Source: an uncultured Clostridia bacterium (GTDB taxonomy: Bacteria; Bacillota; Clostridia; Christensenellales; UBA1242). Taken from it: 33,276 nucleotides of DNA. This document shows positions 8,406 through 16,645 of this stretch, in pieces (the stretch's first letter is position 1; each line of letters starts with the position of its first letter). The notes under the pieces are model-generated. The model made no database searches. It worked only from the letters and a program-made list of their open reading frames with translations, and was not told the DNA's origin. The position numbers were made by a program, and so were the translations under genes. Location of the stretch: the NCBI GenBank assembly GCA_947595235.1, contig CANQEP010000008.1, positions 1 to 33,276 on the forward strand, read 5' to 3'.

Positions 8406-9092
8406 CTACACCACCAGTTTTATGAGTTTGTCAAAGCCCTGCAAAATGAGGTCGGCAAGTCCATTCCCAAAAAAGTCAATATAAAGCGAAAACAATCCAG
8501 TCACCATTAGCACAATCATTATCCAAAGGCTGTTCCTTTTCATAAAGCGAATGTAAGAATTTTCTGTTTTTGAAAGAGACTCAACAACGCGAAAGCCGTC
8601 AAGAGGATAAATTGGAAGAAGGTTGAAAAAGAAGAACATGAAGTTGAGGCTTATCATGAACTGGAAGAAATAATAGTAAAGGTCACTAATAAAGCCGTAA
8701 CTTACAAATAGTGCGGGCCAAACATTGTATAAAAGTGCGTACAAGAAACAACATACAATGGCAATGACAAGGTTAGTCAAAACTCCCGCAAGTGAGACCC
8801 TAAGTTCGCTCTTCACTCCGCGCTTAAAGTTGCGACTGTCAACTGGCACGGGCTTTGCAAAGCCAATGGAGAACACAAGCAAGAAGACAAGCCCCGCGAT
8901 GTCGATGTGCGCAAATGGTGCTAGCGTGTATCGGTGAAGCGCCTTTGCAGTGCCGTCACCCTCTTTTAGGGCTGCGTGCGCGTGAGCAAACTCGTGGCAA
9001 GGCAAAGATATTAGCAGTGCCGACACAAACGAAATTAGCAGTGCCAAAGCCAAAAGTGGCTGGTCAAGATATTCAAAAAATGTTATAAGCAT
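8406..9092 (-). CDS. Site-2 protease family M50 zinc metalloprotease
   Basis: HExxH motif 'CHEFAHAHAALKEGDGTAK' and 'NLLPIYPLDGFRV'. The ORF track start at 9143 lies inside a likely terminator, so internal Met at 9092 is preferred. Confidence 0.88.
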   Translation of the reverse strand: MLITFFEYLDQPLLALALLISFVSALLISLPCHEFAHAHAALKEGDGTAKALHRYTLAPFAHIDIAGLVFLLVFSIGFAKPVPVDSRNFKRGVKSELRVSLAGVLTNLVIAIVCCFLYALLYNVWPALFVSYGFISDLYYYFFQFMISLNFMFFFFNLLPIYPLDGFRVVESLSKTENSYIRFMKRNSLWIMIVLMVTGLFSLYIDFFGNGLADLILQGFDKLIKLVV

Positions 9093-9130
9093 ACTAATAA
9101 TTTTATATAAGTTTATAATAAAAGTCAAAC

Positions 9131-9170
9131 AAAAGGGGGACAAACATCATGCTTTATTTATCCCCTTTTT
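9131..9170 (-). terminator. Rho-independent terminator after the dacF-like gene
   Basis: aaaaggggga (9131-9140) pairs with tccccttttt (9161-9170), with a T-rich tail on the minus strand. Confidence 0.6.
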
Positions 9171-9178
9171 GTGGTTTC

Positions 9179-10336
9179 TTATATTTTTTTGAAAATCTTT
9201 ACTAAGATATCTTTCAGTTTGATCTTTTGCACATCTTCCCTCACCACAAGTGGCATCTCGTCGGTCACGATATTTTTGTCATCAAGGACAAACAACTTAC
9301 CAATTACCTCGCCACTTTTTAATGGGGCTTTGAGTTTTTCAAATCGGTATTCAAGACTATATTTAATGTCCTCACCTTTTCTTATGAACTTTACAAGGTC
9401 ATGCTCGGGATAAAACTTCACCACCTTTTGCTTTGAAGAAACAACTTCTCTTTCGCCAAGGGGTTGGTCCTTGCTCAAAACCACCTTGTTTTCATAGTTT
9501 GAAAAGCCGTAGTTGAACATATCTGCCATTTCATTGAACCTTGTCTTGCTGTCTTTTTCTCCAATAACAACACCGATGAGCCTCATCACCCCTCGGGTTG
9601 CCGACGCGCTGAGGCAGTAGCCCGCATCGCTAGTAAACCCTGTCTTTCCGCTGTCGCAACCCTCATAGGTTCTTATTAGTCTGTTGGTGTTAACAATGTC
9701 GGTCTTTCTCCCCGACGGATGGACAAGTTCGGTCATCCAAATGGTGCTGTATTTTTTATAGATTTTGTTATCGCAGATTTTTTCATAGATTTTTGCGATA
9801 TCGTGCGCTGAAGAATAGTGGTCGATGGCTGGCAAGCCCGTGCAGTTCATAAAAGACGTGTCTTTTAGACCCATTTCCTTAACTTTGGTGTTCATTCTTT
9901 TAACGAACTCGTCTTCTGTTCCCGCGACCTTTTCGGCAAGTGCGACCGTACTGTCGTTCGCCGAGCAAACAATAACGCTCATGATAAGGTCGCCCGCCTT
10001 GTAGTCACTGCCCTCGTCCAAAAAGGCAGACGAGCCCTCGGTCTTTGCAGAATGGTGGCTGACGCGAATGAGCGTGCTCTCGTCAAACTCTCCTCTGTCC
10101 ATGGCGTCAAAAATTAACATTAGCGACGCAAGTTTTGTCATGCTGGCAATCGGCAAGTGCTTATCCATGTTTTTTTCAAAAACAATACTTCCACTTCTTT
10201 TGTCATAAAGCAGTGCAGACTTTGCCCCCTCGGCAAGATTCACCTTTTCAGAAGCAAAAACCACTGCATTTGGCATAACACTTGGCATGAAAATTGCAAG
10301 CAAGATAAACGATAAAAGTAAATACAATTTTTTCAT
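9179..10336 (-). CDS. dacF: D-alanyl-D-alanine carboxypeptidase (S11, DacF-like)
   Basis: 'PIASMTKLASL' (SxxK), 'CSANDST' (SxN), 'DSGKTGFTSDAGYC' (KTG). Start trimmed from 10378 to the Met with a nearby AGAGGG-type RBS before the signal peptide. Confidence 0.88.
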   Translation of the reverse strand: MKKLYLLLSFILLAIFMPSVMPNAVVFASEKVNLAEGAKSALLYDKRSGSIVFEKNMDKHLPIASMTKLASLMLIFDAMDRGEFDESTLIRVSHHSAKTEGSSAFLDEGSDYKAGDLIMSVIVCSANDSTVALAEKVAGTEDEFVKRMNTKVKEMGLKDTSFMNCTGLPAIDHYSSAHDIAKIYEKICDNKIYKKYSTIWMTELVHPSGRKTDIVNTNRLIRTYEGCDSGKTGFTSDAGYCLSASATRGVMRLIGVVIGEKDSKTRFNEMADMFNYGFSNYENKVVLSKDQPLGEREVVSSKQKVVKFYPEHDLVKFIRKGEDIKYSLEYRFEKLKAPLKSGEVIGKLFVLDDKNIVTDEMPLVVREDVQKIKLKDILVKIFKKI

Positions 10337-10401
10337 TTTTTCCCTCTTTTTTATTGAATTTACTCTTATTTTCTCCAATTCTTGACAAAATATGCGTTTT
10401 T

Positions 10402-11025
10402 TTAGAAGTTAACAACAACAAAACTTTTTATAAAAATCGGCAAAATGAAACTATTTATAATAGCCGTGCCCAAAAGCCCCATAGCAAAGATGAAGAACTT
10501 GAAAACAAAAGAAGTTTCTTTGAAACTGTCGCCAAATTTGAGTTTGTAGTTTTGCCAAACCTTTGCCCGTTCATAGCCCACTCCAACTCCATAGACCATG
10601 AGCGCGATATTTATAATATTTATTGGAACAACAAACAAAATGACATTGAGCACCCCGCTTAGGCCATACATGGTGATAATCGCCGCACTTGTCAAGACCA
10701 CCAGCGCCATTTGATAAGACAAAAATAAGTAGGACAAAACAAGAGTGTATTTTGTTATTGTCAAAACAAAAATTATTATAAGCGTCAAAATAACATTCAC
10801 AAGTCGGCTATAAAAAATTGAAGTGTATGGCGCAGTCCCCGTGATGTATGAAAACATATTTTTGTCTGGGGCAGACAACAGCGCGGTGTACTTATATCCC
10901 GTCAAACTGATGTATAGCCCAAGAGCCAAGCCAACACAAACAAAAACGAGCGCAAAAAAATAATAGAGAGTATTCTCTCTAAAATGCTCTTTCATCTCTT
11001 GCAGTCTATATCCCTTTATTGCCAT
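10402..11025 (-). CDS. spoIIM: Stage II sporulation protein M-like membrane protein
   Basis: 207 aa, multiple TM segments, soluble N-terminus 'RLQEMKEHFRENTLYYFFALVFVCVGLALGLYIS'; between spo0A and dacF as in Clostridia. Confidence 0.65.
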   Translation of the reverse strand: MAIKGYRLQEMKEHFRENTLYYFFALVFVCVGLALGLYISLTGYKYTALLSAPDKNMFSYITGTAPYTSIFYSRLVNVILTLIIIFVLTITKYTLVLSYLFLSYQMALVVLTSAAIITMYGLSGVLNVILFVVPINIINIALMVYGVGVGYERAKVWQNYKLKFGDSFKETSFVFKFFIFAMGLLGTAIINSFILPIFIKSFVVVNF

Positions 11026-11051
11026 ACTCTATTATATGTTAAAAGTGGCAA

Positions 11052-11810
11052 TTATTTGACCAATACTTCCTCCTCGTCGCAGAGGTCTTTGTCGGTTATG
11101 AGTCTTGTTACTATTGTTGATATCGCCATGTTGTTTGTCAAATCCCGTGGAAGTTGCGCCCTAAGTTTCATGTTTTCTGCCGTTTGGGGCATGACGTTAA
11201 CTTTGCTCGACGCCCTGAAAAGTGCCGTACGCATACTCTTTTCAATCGCACTTGCACTTTTTCCATACTCAAGCGCAATCTCTTTGTAAAGGTTCATGGT
11301 GGAATATTCATAAGGAAAAATCATATACGCCTTTAATATTGCCTCAGAAAAATATTTGAACCCCGCATGCCTCATAGAGAATTTGTATTCATTCAAAACG
11401 TCGCAAATCTTTGACTTTATGAGCGACAAGTTGTGGCTGGGCTTTGCACTGATTTTGCGCTTTATTTCAAGAAGTTTCATGCCAAGCCTAAGGTCAAAAT
11501 TGATTTTTTCTTCTGAACTTAGATAAAAATATTTGTCGTCTTGCCGAGCCTCACTGCCAACAACCAAAATGTTTTGACAAAAATTGCTGTGAATGATATC
11601 CAGCGCGACGGCAAGCCTTTCCTTGTCTTGACCGCTCTCGTCAACAATCAAGATGTCCACCTTGTTTTGACAATGATATATCAAAAGATTGTTGCAGTTA
11701 TCATTAAAATAGGTCATTTCAAACCCAAATTCGTTGTACTCATCGGCGGTCAAAAGGTCTTTAAGATTGCCCTCAATATCATATATTAAAGTTTTTAAAC
11801 ACAAATTCAA
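11052..11810 (-). CDS. spo0A: Divergent Spo0A-like transcription factor (degenerate receiver, conserved DNA-binding domain), TTG start
   Basis: C-terminus 'KICDVLNEYKFSMRHAGFKYFSEAILKAYMI...LYKEIALEYGKSASAIEKSMRTALFRA...TNNMAISTIVTRL' resembles the Spo0A DNA-binding domain; recN-spoIVB-spo0A synteny. First codon is TTG (TTG AAT TTG TGT). Confidence 0.8.
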   Translation of the reverse strand: MNLCLKTLIYDIEGNLKDLLTADEYNEFGFEMTYFNDNCNNLLIYHCQNKVDILIVDESGQDKERLAVALDIIHSNFCQNILVVGSEARQDDKYFYLSSEEKINFDLRLGMKLLEIKRKISAKPSHNLSLIKSKICDVLNEYKFSMRHAGFKYFSEAILKAYMIFPYEYSTMNLYKEIALEYGKSASAIEKSMRTALFRASSKVNVMPQTAENMKLRAQLPRDLTNNMAISTIVTRLITDKDLCDEEEVLVK

Positions 11811-11843
11811 AATTATGCTCCCCGTGGCATGACAATTAACTAG

Positions 11844-11872
11844 ATTTTAGCACAACAAAAAAATTTTTACAA
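11844..11872 (-). promoter_or_regulatory. Candidate spo0A promoter (extended -10)
   Basis: On the minus strand: TTGTAA - 17 nt - TAAAAT preceded by TGC, about 35 nt upstream of the TTG start. Confidence 0.5.
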
Positions 11873-11878
11873 ACGATT

Positions 11879-11915
11879 TTCAAAAGTTTTTCAAATTTAT
11901 TCAAAATTCTTCAAA
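11879..11915 (-). promoter_or_regulatory. Four helically phased TTTGAA hexamers upstream of the spo0A promoter
   Basis: TTCAAA on the plus strand at 11879-11884, 11890-11895, 11900-11905, 11910-11915 (spacing 11, 10, 10 bp). Confidence 0.55.
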
Positions 11916-11920
11916 TTGTC

Positions 11921-13072
11921 TTAGTTGTCAATCATCCAATCAATATACACCCCGAAGCCCTTTGTTGGGTCGCTTACAAAAACGTGGGTTATTGCGCCAA
12001 CAAGTTTGCCATTTTGAATGATTGGGCTACCGCTCATACCTTGAACAATACCGCCCGTCTTTTCGATAAGGCGCTCGTCAACCACTCTTATGACCATGCT
12101 CTTGTTGTTTGAGGTGGTTTGGTTAACAAGTTTGATTATCTCTATGTCAAACTCCTCGGGCTTTGCGCCGTCAACCGTTGTCAAGATAGTTGCCTTGCCT
12201 GTCCTAACGCTGTCACGACTGGCAACTTCCATTTTCCTTTCAATTTGATTTCTTTCTATATACTCTTGTTTCACCTTTCCAAAAACGCCAAAGTCTGTGT
12301 TTTTGTCGATACTTCCCGCCTCTTCGCCATTTCTTAAGAAAAGCCCTCTAAGTTCGCCCGCGGTTCCTCTTGTGCCCTTGTTAACTCCAACAATGCTACA
12401 CTTATAAATGCCCCCACCCGCAACTGGCAAAACAACGTCTGTGTCTATGTCAGTCACGGGGTGTCCAAGTGCGCCAAAGCGCAAATTGTCCTCTCGAATA
12501 TATGTGAGTGTGCCAACGCCCGCCGCATTGTCTCTTATCCAAATCCCCAGCCTATACGAAGATGTGGACGCCTCCAGCGACGGGGTGACTATTTCAAAAA
12601 ACTTCTCTTCATTTCGCCTAACACCCACCTTTACGGGCTCGCCATTACTCTCGCTCAATATCTTTTCCATGTCCATGGCAGAGGTAATATTCTTCCCGTT
12701 AACGCTAAAAATGATGTCGCCCACCTTGATGTTTTTGCCTTCGCACGGCCTTGTGTCGCCAAACGCAGTCTGGACAGAGCCAACCGCGATGACGATAACG
12801 CCCTCGCACTCAAGCGTGAACCCAAGAGGATATCCCCCAACATAAACGCTTTGACCCGCCGTCGTGACCTCGTTTTTTGCTTTTTCCTTAGCCCCAAAAA
12901 AACTCTTTATAATGTCCCAAAGGCTGGGGCGCGCGCAGACCTCATACTTTGATGTCGACGAGCAAGCAAGTGCAGTCCACTCACTTTCGCTCTTTTGGGC
13001 TCCACCAAACACGCTGAAAAATGTCAAAAGTGCAACAATAACGCAAATTAGCCTATTAAAGCAAATTTTCAT
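11921..13072 (-). CDS. spoIVB: SpoIVB peptidase (S55)
   Basis: PDZ region plus 'FGALGHPVTDIDT' and 'GGIVQGMSGSPIIQNGKLVGAITHVFVSDPTKGFGVYIDWMI'; downstream of recN. Start trimmed to the Met at 13072 because the longer start overlaps a terminator hairpin. Confidence 0.95.
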   Translation of the reverse strand: MKICFNRLICVIVALLTFFSVFGGAQKSESEWTALACSSTSKYEVCARPSLWDIIKSFFGAKEKAKNEVTTAGQSVYVGGYPLGFTLECEGVIVIAVGSVQTAFGDTRPCEGKNIKVGDIIFSVNGKNITSAMDMEKILSESNGEPVKVGVRRNEEKFFEIVTPSLEASTSSYRLGIWIRDNAAGVGTLTYIREDNLRFGALGHPVTDIDTDVVLPVAGGGIYKCSIVGVNKGTRGTAGELRGLFLRNGEEAGSIDKNTDFGVFGKVKQEYIERNQIERKMEVASRDSVRTGKATILTTVDGAKPEEFDIEIIKLVNQTTSNNKSMVIRVVDERLIEKTGGIVQGMSGSPIIQNGKLVGAITHVFVSDPTKGFGVYIDWMIDN

Positions 13073-13077
13073 TCTAG

Positions 13078-13110
13078 AAAAAACCACTCTAATCATAAGA
13101 GTAGTTTTTG
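13078..13110 (-). terminator. Terminator between recN and spoIVB
   Basis: On the minus strand: AAAAACTACTCT - loop - AGAGTGGTTTTTT, one mismatched (G-T) position. Confidence 0.65.
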
Positions 13111-13149
13111 CACTGGCGAAATATATATGTATCAATTTTGAAAAAAAAC

Positions 13150-14832
13150 TTAAAATTTTGACGCGCTCTCTAACAACTCTTTTGCGTGCGACAGAGAGTG
13201 CTCGGTAAGACTGCCACTTATGAGCCTTGCAATCTCTTCCACCCTCTTTTCGCCCTTGACTTTTGCAACAGAAGTGGTGGTGGTATTATTGTTCTCTACC
13301 TTTTCGATAACAAAATGATTGTCTGCAAAACTTGCTATTTGAGGAAGATGCGTCACGCAAATGACCTGAGAAACCTTGCTGACCGCCTTCAACTTTTGCG
13401 CAAGGGTGAGCGCCATAACACCGCTAACGCCCGTGTCAATCTCGTCAAAGACAAGCGTCTGGATGCCCTCGATTTTTGCGGTGATGTTCTTGACGGCAAG
13501 CATAAATCTGCTCATCTCACCTCCGCTGGCAACGGCTTTTAGTGGTTTTAGTTCACCGCCAAGGTTTGCCGAAAACATGAACTCTATTCTGTCAAGCCCC
13601 GCGCTCGTTCTTTGCTCTATATCAATAGGCTCAAACGACACAACAAATGACGCACTCTTCATGCCAAGGTCCTTGAGCTCCTCTTTTATCTGCCTTTCAA
13701 ACTCCTTCGCGCACAACTTTCTTGCTTCGGTCAAAAGTTTTGCATCTTGCAACAATTCATCCTTATATTTTTCTCGCAGAACCTTTAATTGTTCAATGCG
13801 CTCACTCGCGTTAACCAGCCTTTCATACTCGTTTCCAACGCGCGTTCTGTACTCGTTTATCTCTTCAATGCTTGACCCGTACTTTTTCTTAAACGATGAA
13901 AGAAGGTCAAGCCTATTTTCGTTGATTTTTGCCTTTTCCTCATCAATAAACAACTTGCCAAGAAGGTCATCAAGGGTGGAAGAAATGTCGTCAATCTCTA
14001 GCCTTGACGCCTCTAGCCTTTCAACCAGCGGATTGAGGTCTTCGCAGTACTGAGCCACTCCACTCAAAAGTATGCCAGCCTTCTTTATTGTCTCGACTGC
14101 GCCTTGATACTCGTAGCCGTCGCCACTAGTGAGTTTCATGGCGCCATTTATTGCTTCCAAAATCTTTTCTTGATGCAGAACTTGATTTCTAAACGCCTTG
14201 AGTTCCTCCTCTTCACCCTCGTAGAATGAGGCTTCGTCAATTTCGTCAATTTGGTACTTATACAAATCGACAAGGCGGTTTCTCTCAAGGTCGTCGCCAT
14301 TAAATGAGTCAAGTTCAGTGATAACATCGTCGTACTTTTTCAGTGCCGACAAGTATGCGTCTTTGCACTTGACAATTTCTTTGCCGCCGAACGTGTCAAG
14401 GATTTTTATGTGGCTTTGCACTTTCAAAAGGTTTTGGTGCTCAAACTGACCGTGAAGGTCAAGAAGTGGCGAAGATAACTTCTTTAACATGCCCAAAGTG
14501 AAGATATTTCCGTTCACGCGAATCTCATTTCTCCCGTCAAGTGAGAGTCTTCGGCTTATGATAATTTCGTCGTCCTCTTCGCCCACAAGTTCTTTCAAAG
14601 TTTCTTTAACAAGAGGGCTAACGGATGAAAAAACCGCCTCAACGCTCGCCGTTTTTTCGCCATAAGAAATGAGCGACTTGTCTGCCTTTTCACCAAGCAA
14701 GAGGGACAGCGCATCAACAACAAGTGACTTGCCCGCGCCCGTCTCACCCGTGAGGACATTTAGCCCCTTAGAAAATTCTATGACTTGGCTCTTTATAAGA
14801 GCGATGTTGTTTATGCTAAGTTTGTCAAGCAT
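13150..14832 (-). CDS. recN: DNA repair protein RecN
   Basis: 'NNIALIKSQVIEFSKGLNVLTGETGAGKSLVVDALSLLLG', 'VASGGEMSRFMLAVKNI', 'TLVFDEIDTGVSG'. Confidence 0.97.
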   Translation of the reverse strand: MLDKLSINNIALIKSQVIEFSKGLNVLTGETGAGKSLVVDALSLLLGEKADKSLISYGEKTASVEAVFSSVSPLVKETLKELVGEEDDEIIISRRLSLDGRNEIRVNGNIFTLGMLKKLSSPLLDLHGQFEHQNLLKVQSHIKILDTFGGKEIVKCKDAYLSALKKYDDVITELDSFNGDDLERNRLVDLYKYQIDEIDEASFYEGEEEELKAFRNQVLHQEKILEAINGAMKLTSGDGYEYQGAVETIKKAGILLSGVAQYCEDLNPLVERLEASRLEIDDISSTLDDLLGKLFIDEEKAKINENRLDLLSSFKKKYGSSIEEINEYRTRVGNEYERLVNASERIEQLKVLREKYKDELLQDAKLLTEARKLCAKEFERQIKEELKDLGMKSASFVVSFEPIDIEQRTSAGLDRIEFMFSANLGGELKPLKAVASGGEMSRFMLAVKNITAKIEGIQTLVFDEIDTGVSGVMALTLAQKLKAVSKVSQVICVTHLPQIASFADNHFVIEKVENNNTTTTSVAKVKGEKRVEEIARLISGSLTEHSLSHAKELLESASKF

Positions 14833-14841
14833 GGTTTCTCC

Positions 14842-15060
14842 TTAGTTTTCGATATCGTCAAAAGGCTTGATTGTTATTTCGTCAAGTTGCTTTTTTATTA
14901 TTTCAACTTTGCCTTCGGTCTGCTTTAATTTTTCAAAACAAACCTTAGAAAGTTCAACGCTCTTTTCAAAGAGTTTGAGCGCCTCGTCAAGACTGATGTC
15001 GCCCCCCTCTAACGCGCTTAAAATGTTTTCTAGTTCTTTAACAGCCTCTTCGTAGTTCAT
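14842..15060 (-). CDS. xseB: Exodeoxyribonuclease VII small subunit
   Basis: 'NYEEAVKELENILSALEGGDISLDEALKLFEKSVELSKVC', adjacent to xseA. Confidence 0.95.
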   Translation of the reverse strand: MNYEEAVKELENILSALEGGDISLDEALKLFEKSVELSKVCFEKLKQTEGKVEIIKKQLDEITIKPFDDIEN

Positions 15061-16247
15061 AATTTTTTCTCCTTCAAACTTTTAACTTGGCTAATTATGA
15101 CGCCGTCTTCAAGCAAAGTCTCAATCTCGTCGCCCACCTTCAACTTTTTGATTTTCACGCTCTCGCCATTTTTCAAAACTTTTGCATACCCTTGCTTTAA
15201 AATAGTCAGCGGATTGGACTTTTCAATCTTTGCAACCAGAACGTCAAGTTTTGACTTTTCTTTGCCAACACGCGTGTCAACTCTGCTTATGATGTTTTGA
15301 GTGAGCAACTTAACTTTTGCCGACGCGTCTTTCAAAAGTAGGTTAACGTTGCCAATTATGGAATTTATGGCAGTTCCAATGGCATTTTTCTTTTCATCAA
15401 TTAAGTCAACCGCCAGCGATGATATCTTGTCTTTAACGGCAGTCACATATTCGAGTTCTTGGTAGTAGTCAAAGACCGCAAGTTCAGCCGCGACCGACGG
15501 AGTTGGTGCTCTAAGGTCGCTTGCAAAGTCCAGAATTGAAAAGTCGGTTTCGTGCCCAATCGCAGATATTATCGGCAGTTCACTCTTAAAAGCCGCCATT
15601 GCCACTTCTTCTGTGTTAAAGGGCGACAAGTCCTCAAACGAGCCTCCGCCCCTTGCAACAATTATGACATCAACATTTTTTGCCTTGTTAAAGTACTCAA
15701 TTCCGCCGACAATTTCTTTCTCTGCGCCCGCGCCTTGCACTCTTGACGGATAGACCAAGATGTTTGTGTAGGGGTTTTTTTTGCGAGTGACGTGGTAGAT
15801 ATCTCTAATGACCGCGCCCGTCTCACTTGTAACAATGCCAATGGTGTTTGCATGGGTTGGAATTTTCTTTTTTCTGCTCTCGTCAAAGATGCCTTGACTT
15901 TCAAGCCTTGCCTTAAGTTCAAGGAACTTTTTGTAGAGTTCGCCCATGCCATACATCTCGACCTTGCTGACAACGAACGACAATTTGCCAAGTTTAACGT
16001 GGTAGTTTAGTCGACCTGTAACAACAACTTTGTCGCCATTTTTTGCAAAAGGTGCAAAGCACGAAAACTTGACACACGAAAGTTGAGCCCCCTCTTCTTT
16101 AAGGTCGAAGTACGCAATGGAGTTGGAAATTTTGAAGTTTGTCACCTCTCCATAAACGCTTATGCCGTAAAGGAACTCCTCGTTATCAAAAATTTGCTTG
16201 ATATAGTTATTAAGTTGGGTTATTGAAAGTGTTAAATTTTGCATCAT
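15057..16247 (-). CDS. xseA: Exodeoxyribonuclease VII large subunit
   Basis: 'LSITQLNNYIKQIFDNEEFLYGISVYGEVTNFK', 'IIVARGGGSFEDLSPFNTEEVAMA', 'PIISAIGHETDFSILDFASDLRAPTPSVAAEL'. Confidence 0.97.
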   Translation of the reverse strand: MMQNLTLSITQLNNYIKQIFDNEEFLYGISVYGEVTNFKISNSIAYFDLKEEGAQLSCVKFSCFAPFAKNGDKVVVTGRLNYHVKLGKLSFVVSKVEMYGMGELYKKFLELKARLESQGIFDESRKKKIPTHANTIGIVTSETGAVIRDIYHVTRKKNPYTNILVYPSRVQGAGAEKEIVGGIEYFNKAKNVDVIIVARGGGSFEDLSPFNTEEVAMAAFKSELPIISAIGHETDFSILDFASDLRAPTPSVAAELAVFDYYQELEYVTAVKDKISSLAVDLIDEKKNAIGTAINSIIGNVNLLLKDASAKVKLLTQNIISRVDTRVGKEKSKLDVLVAKIEKSNPLTILKQGYAKVLKNGESVKIKKLKVGDEIETLLEDGVIISQVKSLKEKKL

Positions 16248-16633
16248 GCACCAACAAAGTTGCTAAGTATGCCGTTTATGAACTTAGAACTTTTCTCGGT
16301 TGAGTATTGTTTTGCGATGTTCAGCGCCTCGTTAACGCTAACCTTTGGAGGAACAACGCCGTTTTTTATCTCATAAACAGAGACAAGCAAAATGGCAAGG
16401 TCAATCTTATAGATTCTTTCGACCTTGAAGTCTTCGCTGTACTTTTTTATCTCGTCAATCAGCGACTGATAGTTTTGCATAACGCCGTTATACACCTCGC
16501 TGATGTATCCCATTTCGTTCTTATTTTTCTCGTCGCTTATCATCTCTTCAAACAAAGTGTCGTCTTTTTCTTTGGTGAAAAGATACTCATAAACAAGTTT
16601 AAATGCGCACTCTCTCGCAAAACTTCTGCTCAT
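16244..16633 (-). CDS. nusB: Transcription antitermination factor NusB
   Basis: 'ARECAFKLVYEYLF...VERIYKIDLAILLVSVYEIKNGVVPPKVSVNEALNIAKQYSTEKSSKFINGILSNF'. Confidence 0.95.
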   Translation of the reverse strand: MSRSFARECAFKLVYEYLFTKEKDDTLFEEMISDEKNKNEMGYISEVYNGVMQNYQSLIDEIKKYSEDFKVERIYKIDLAILLVSVYEIKNGVVPPKVSVNEALNIAKQYSTEKSSKFINGILSNFVGA

Positions 16634-16645
16634 TAAAATTTCTCC

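Noticed and set aside
12408-12952. Two long plus-strand ORFs (145 and 163 aa)
   Set aside because: Antisense to spoIVB, which has full family motifs; no supporting signals for the antisense frames.
13376-14053. 225-aa plus-strand ORF
   Set aside because: Antisense to recN; Ser/Leu/Phe-rich shadow frame.
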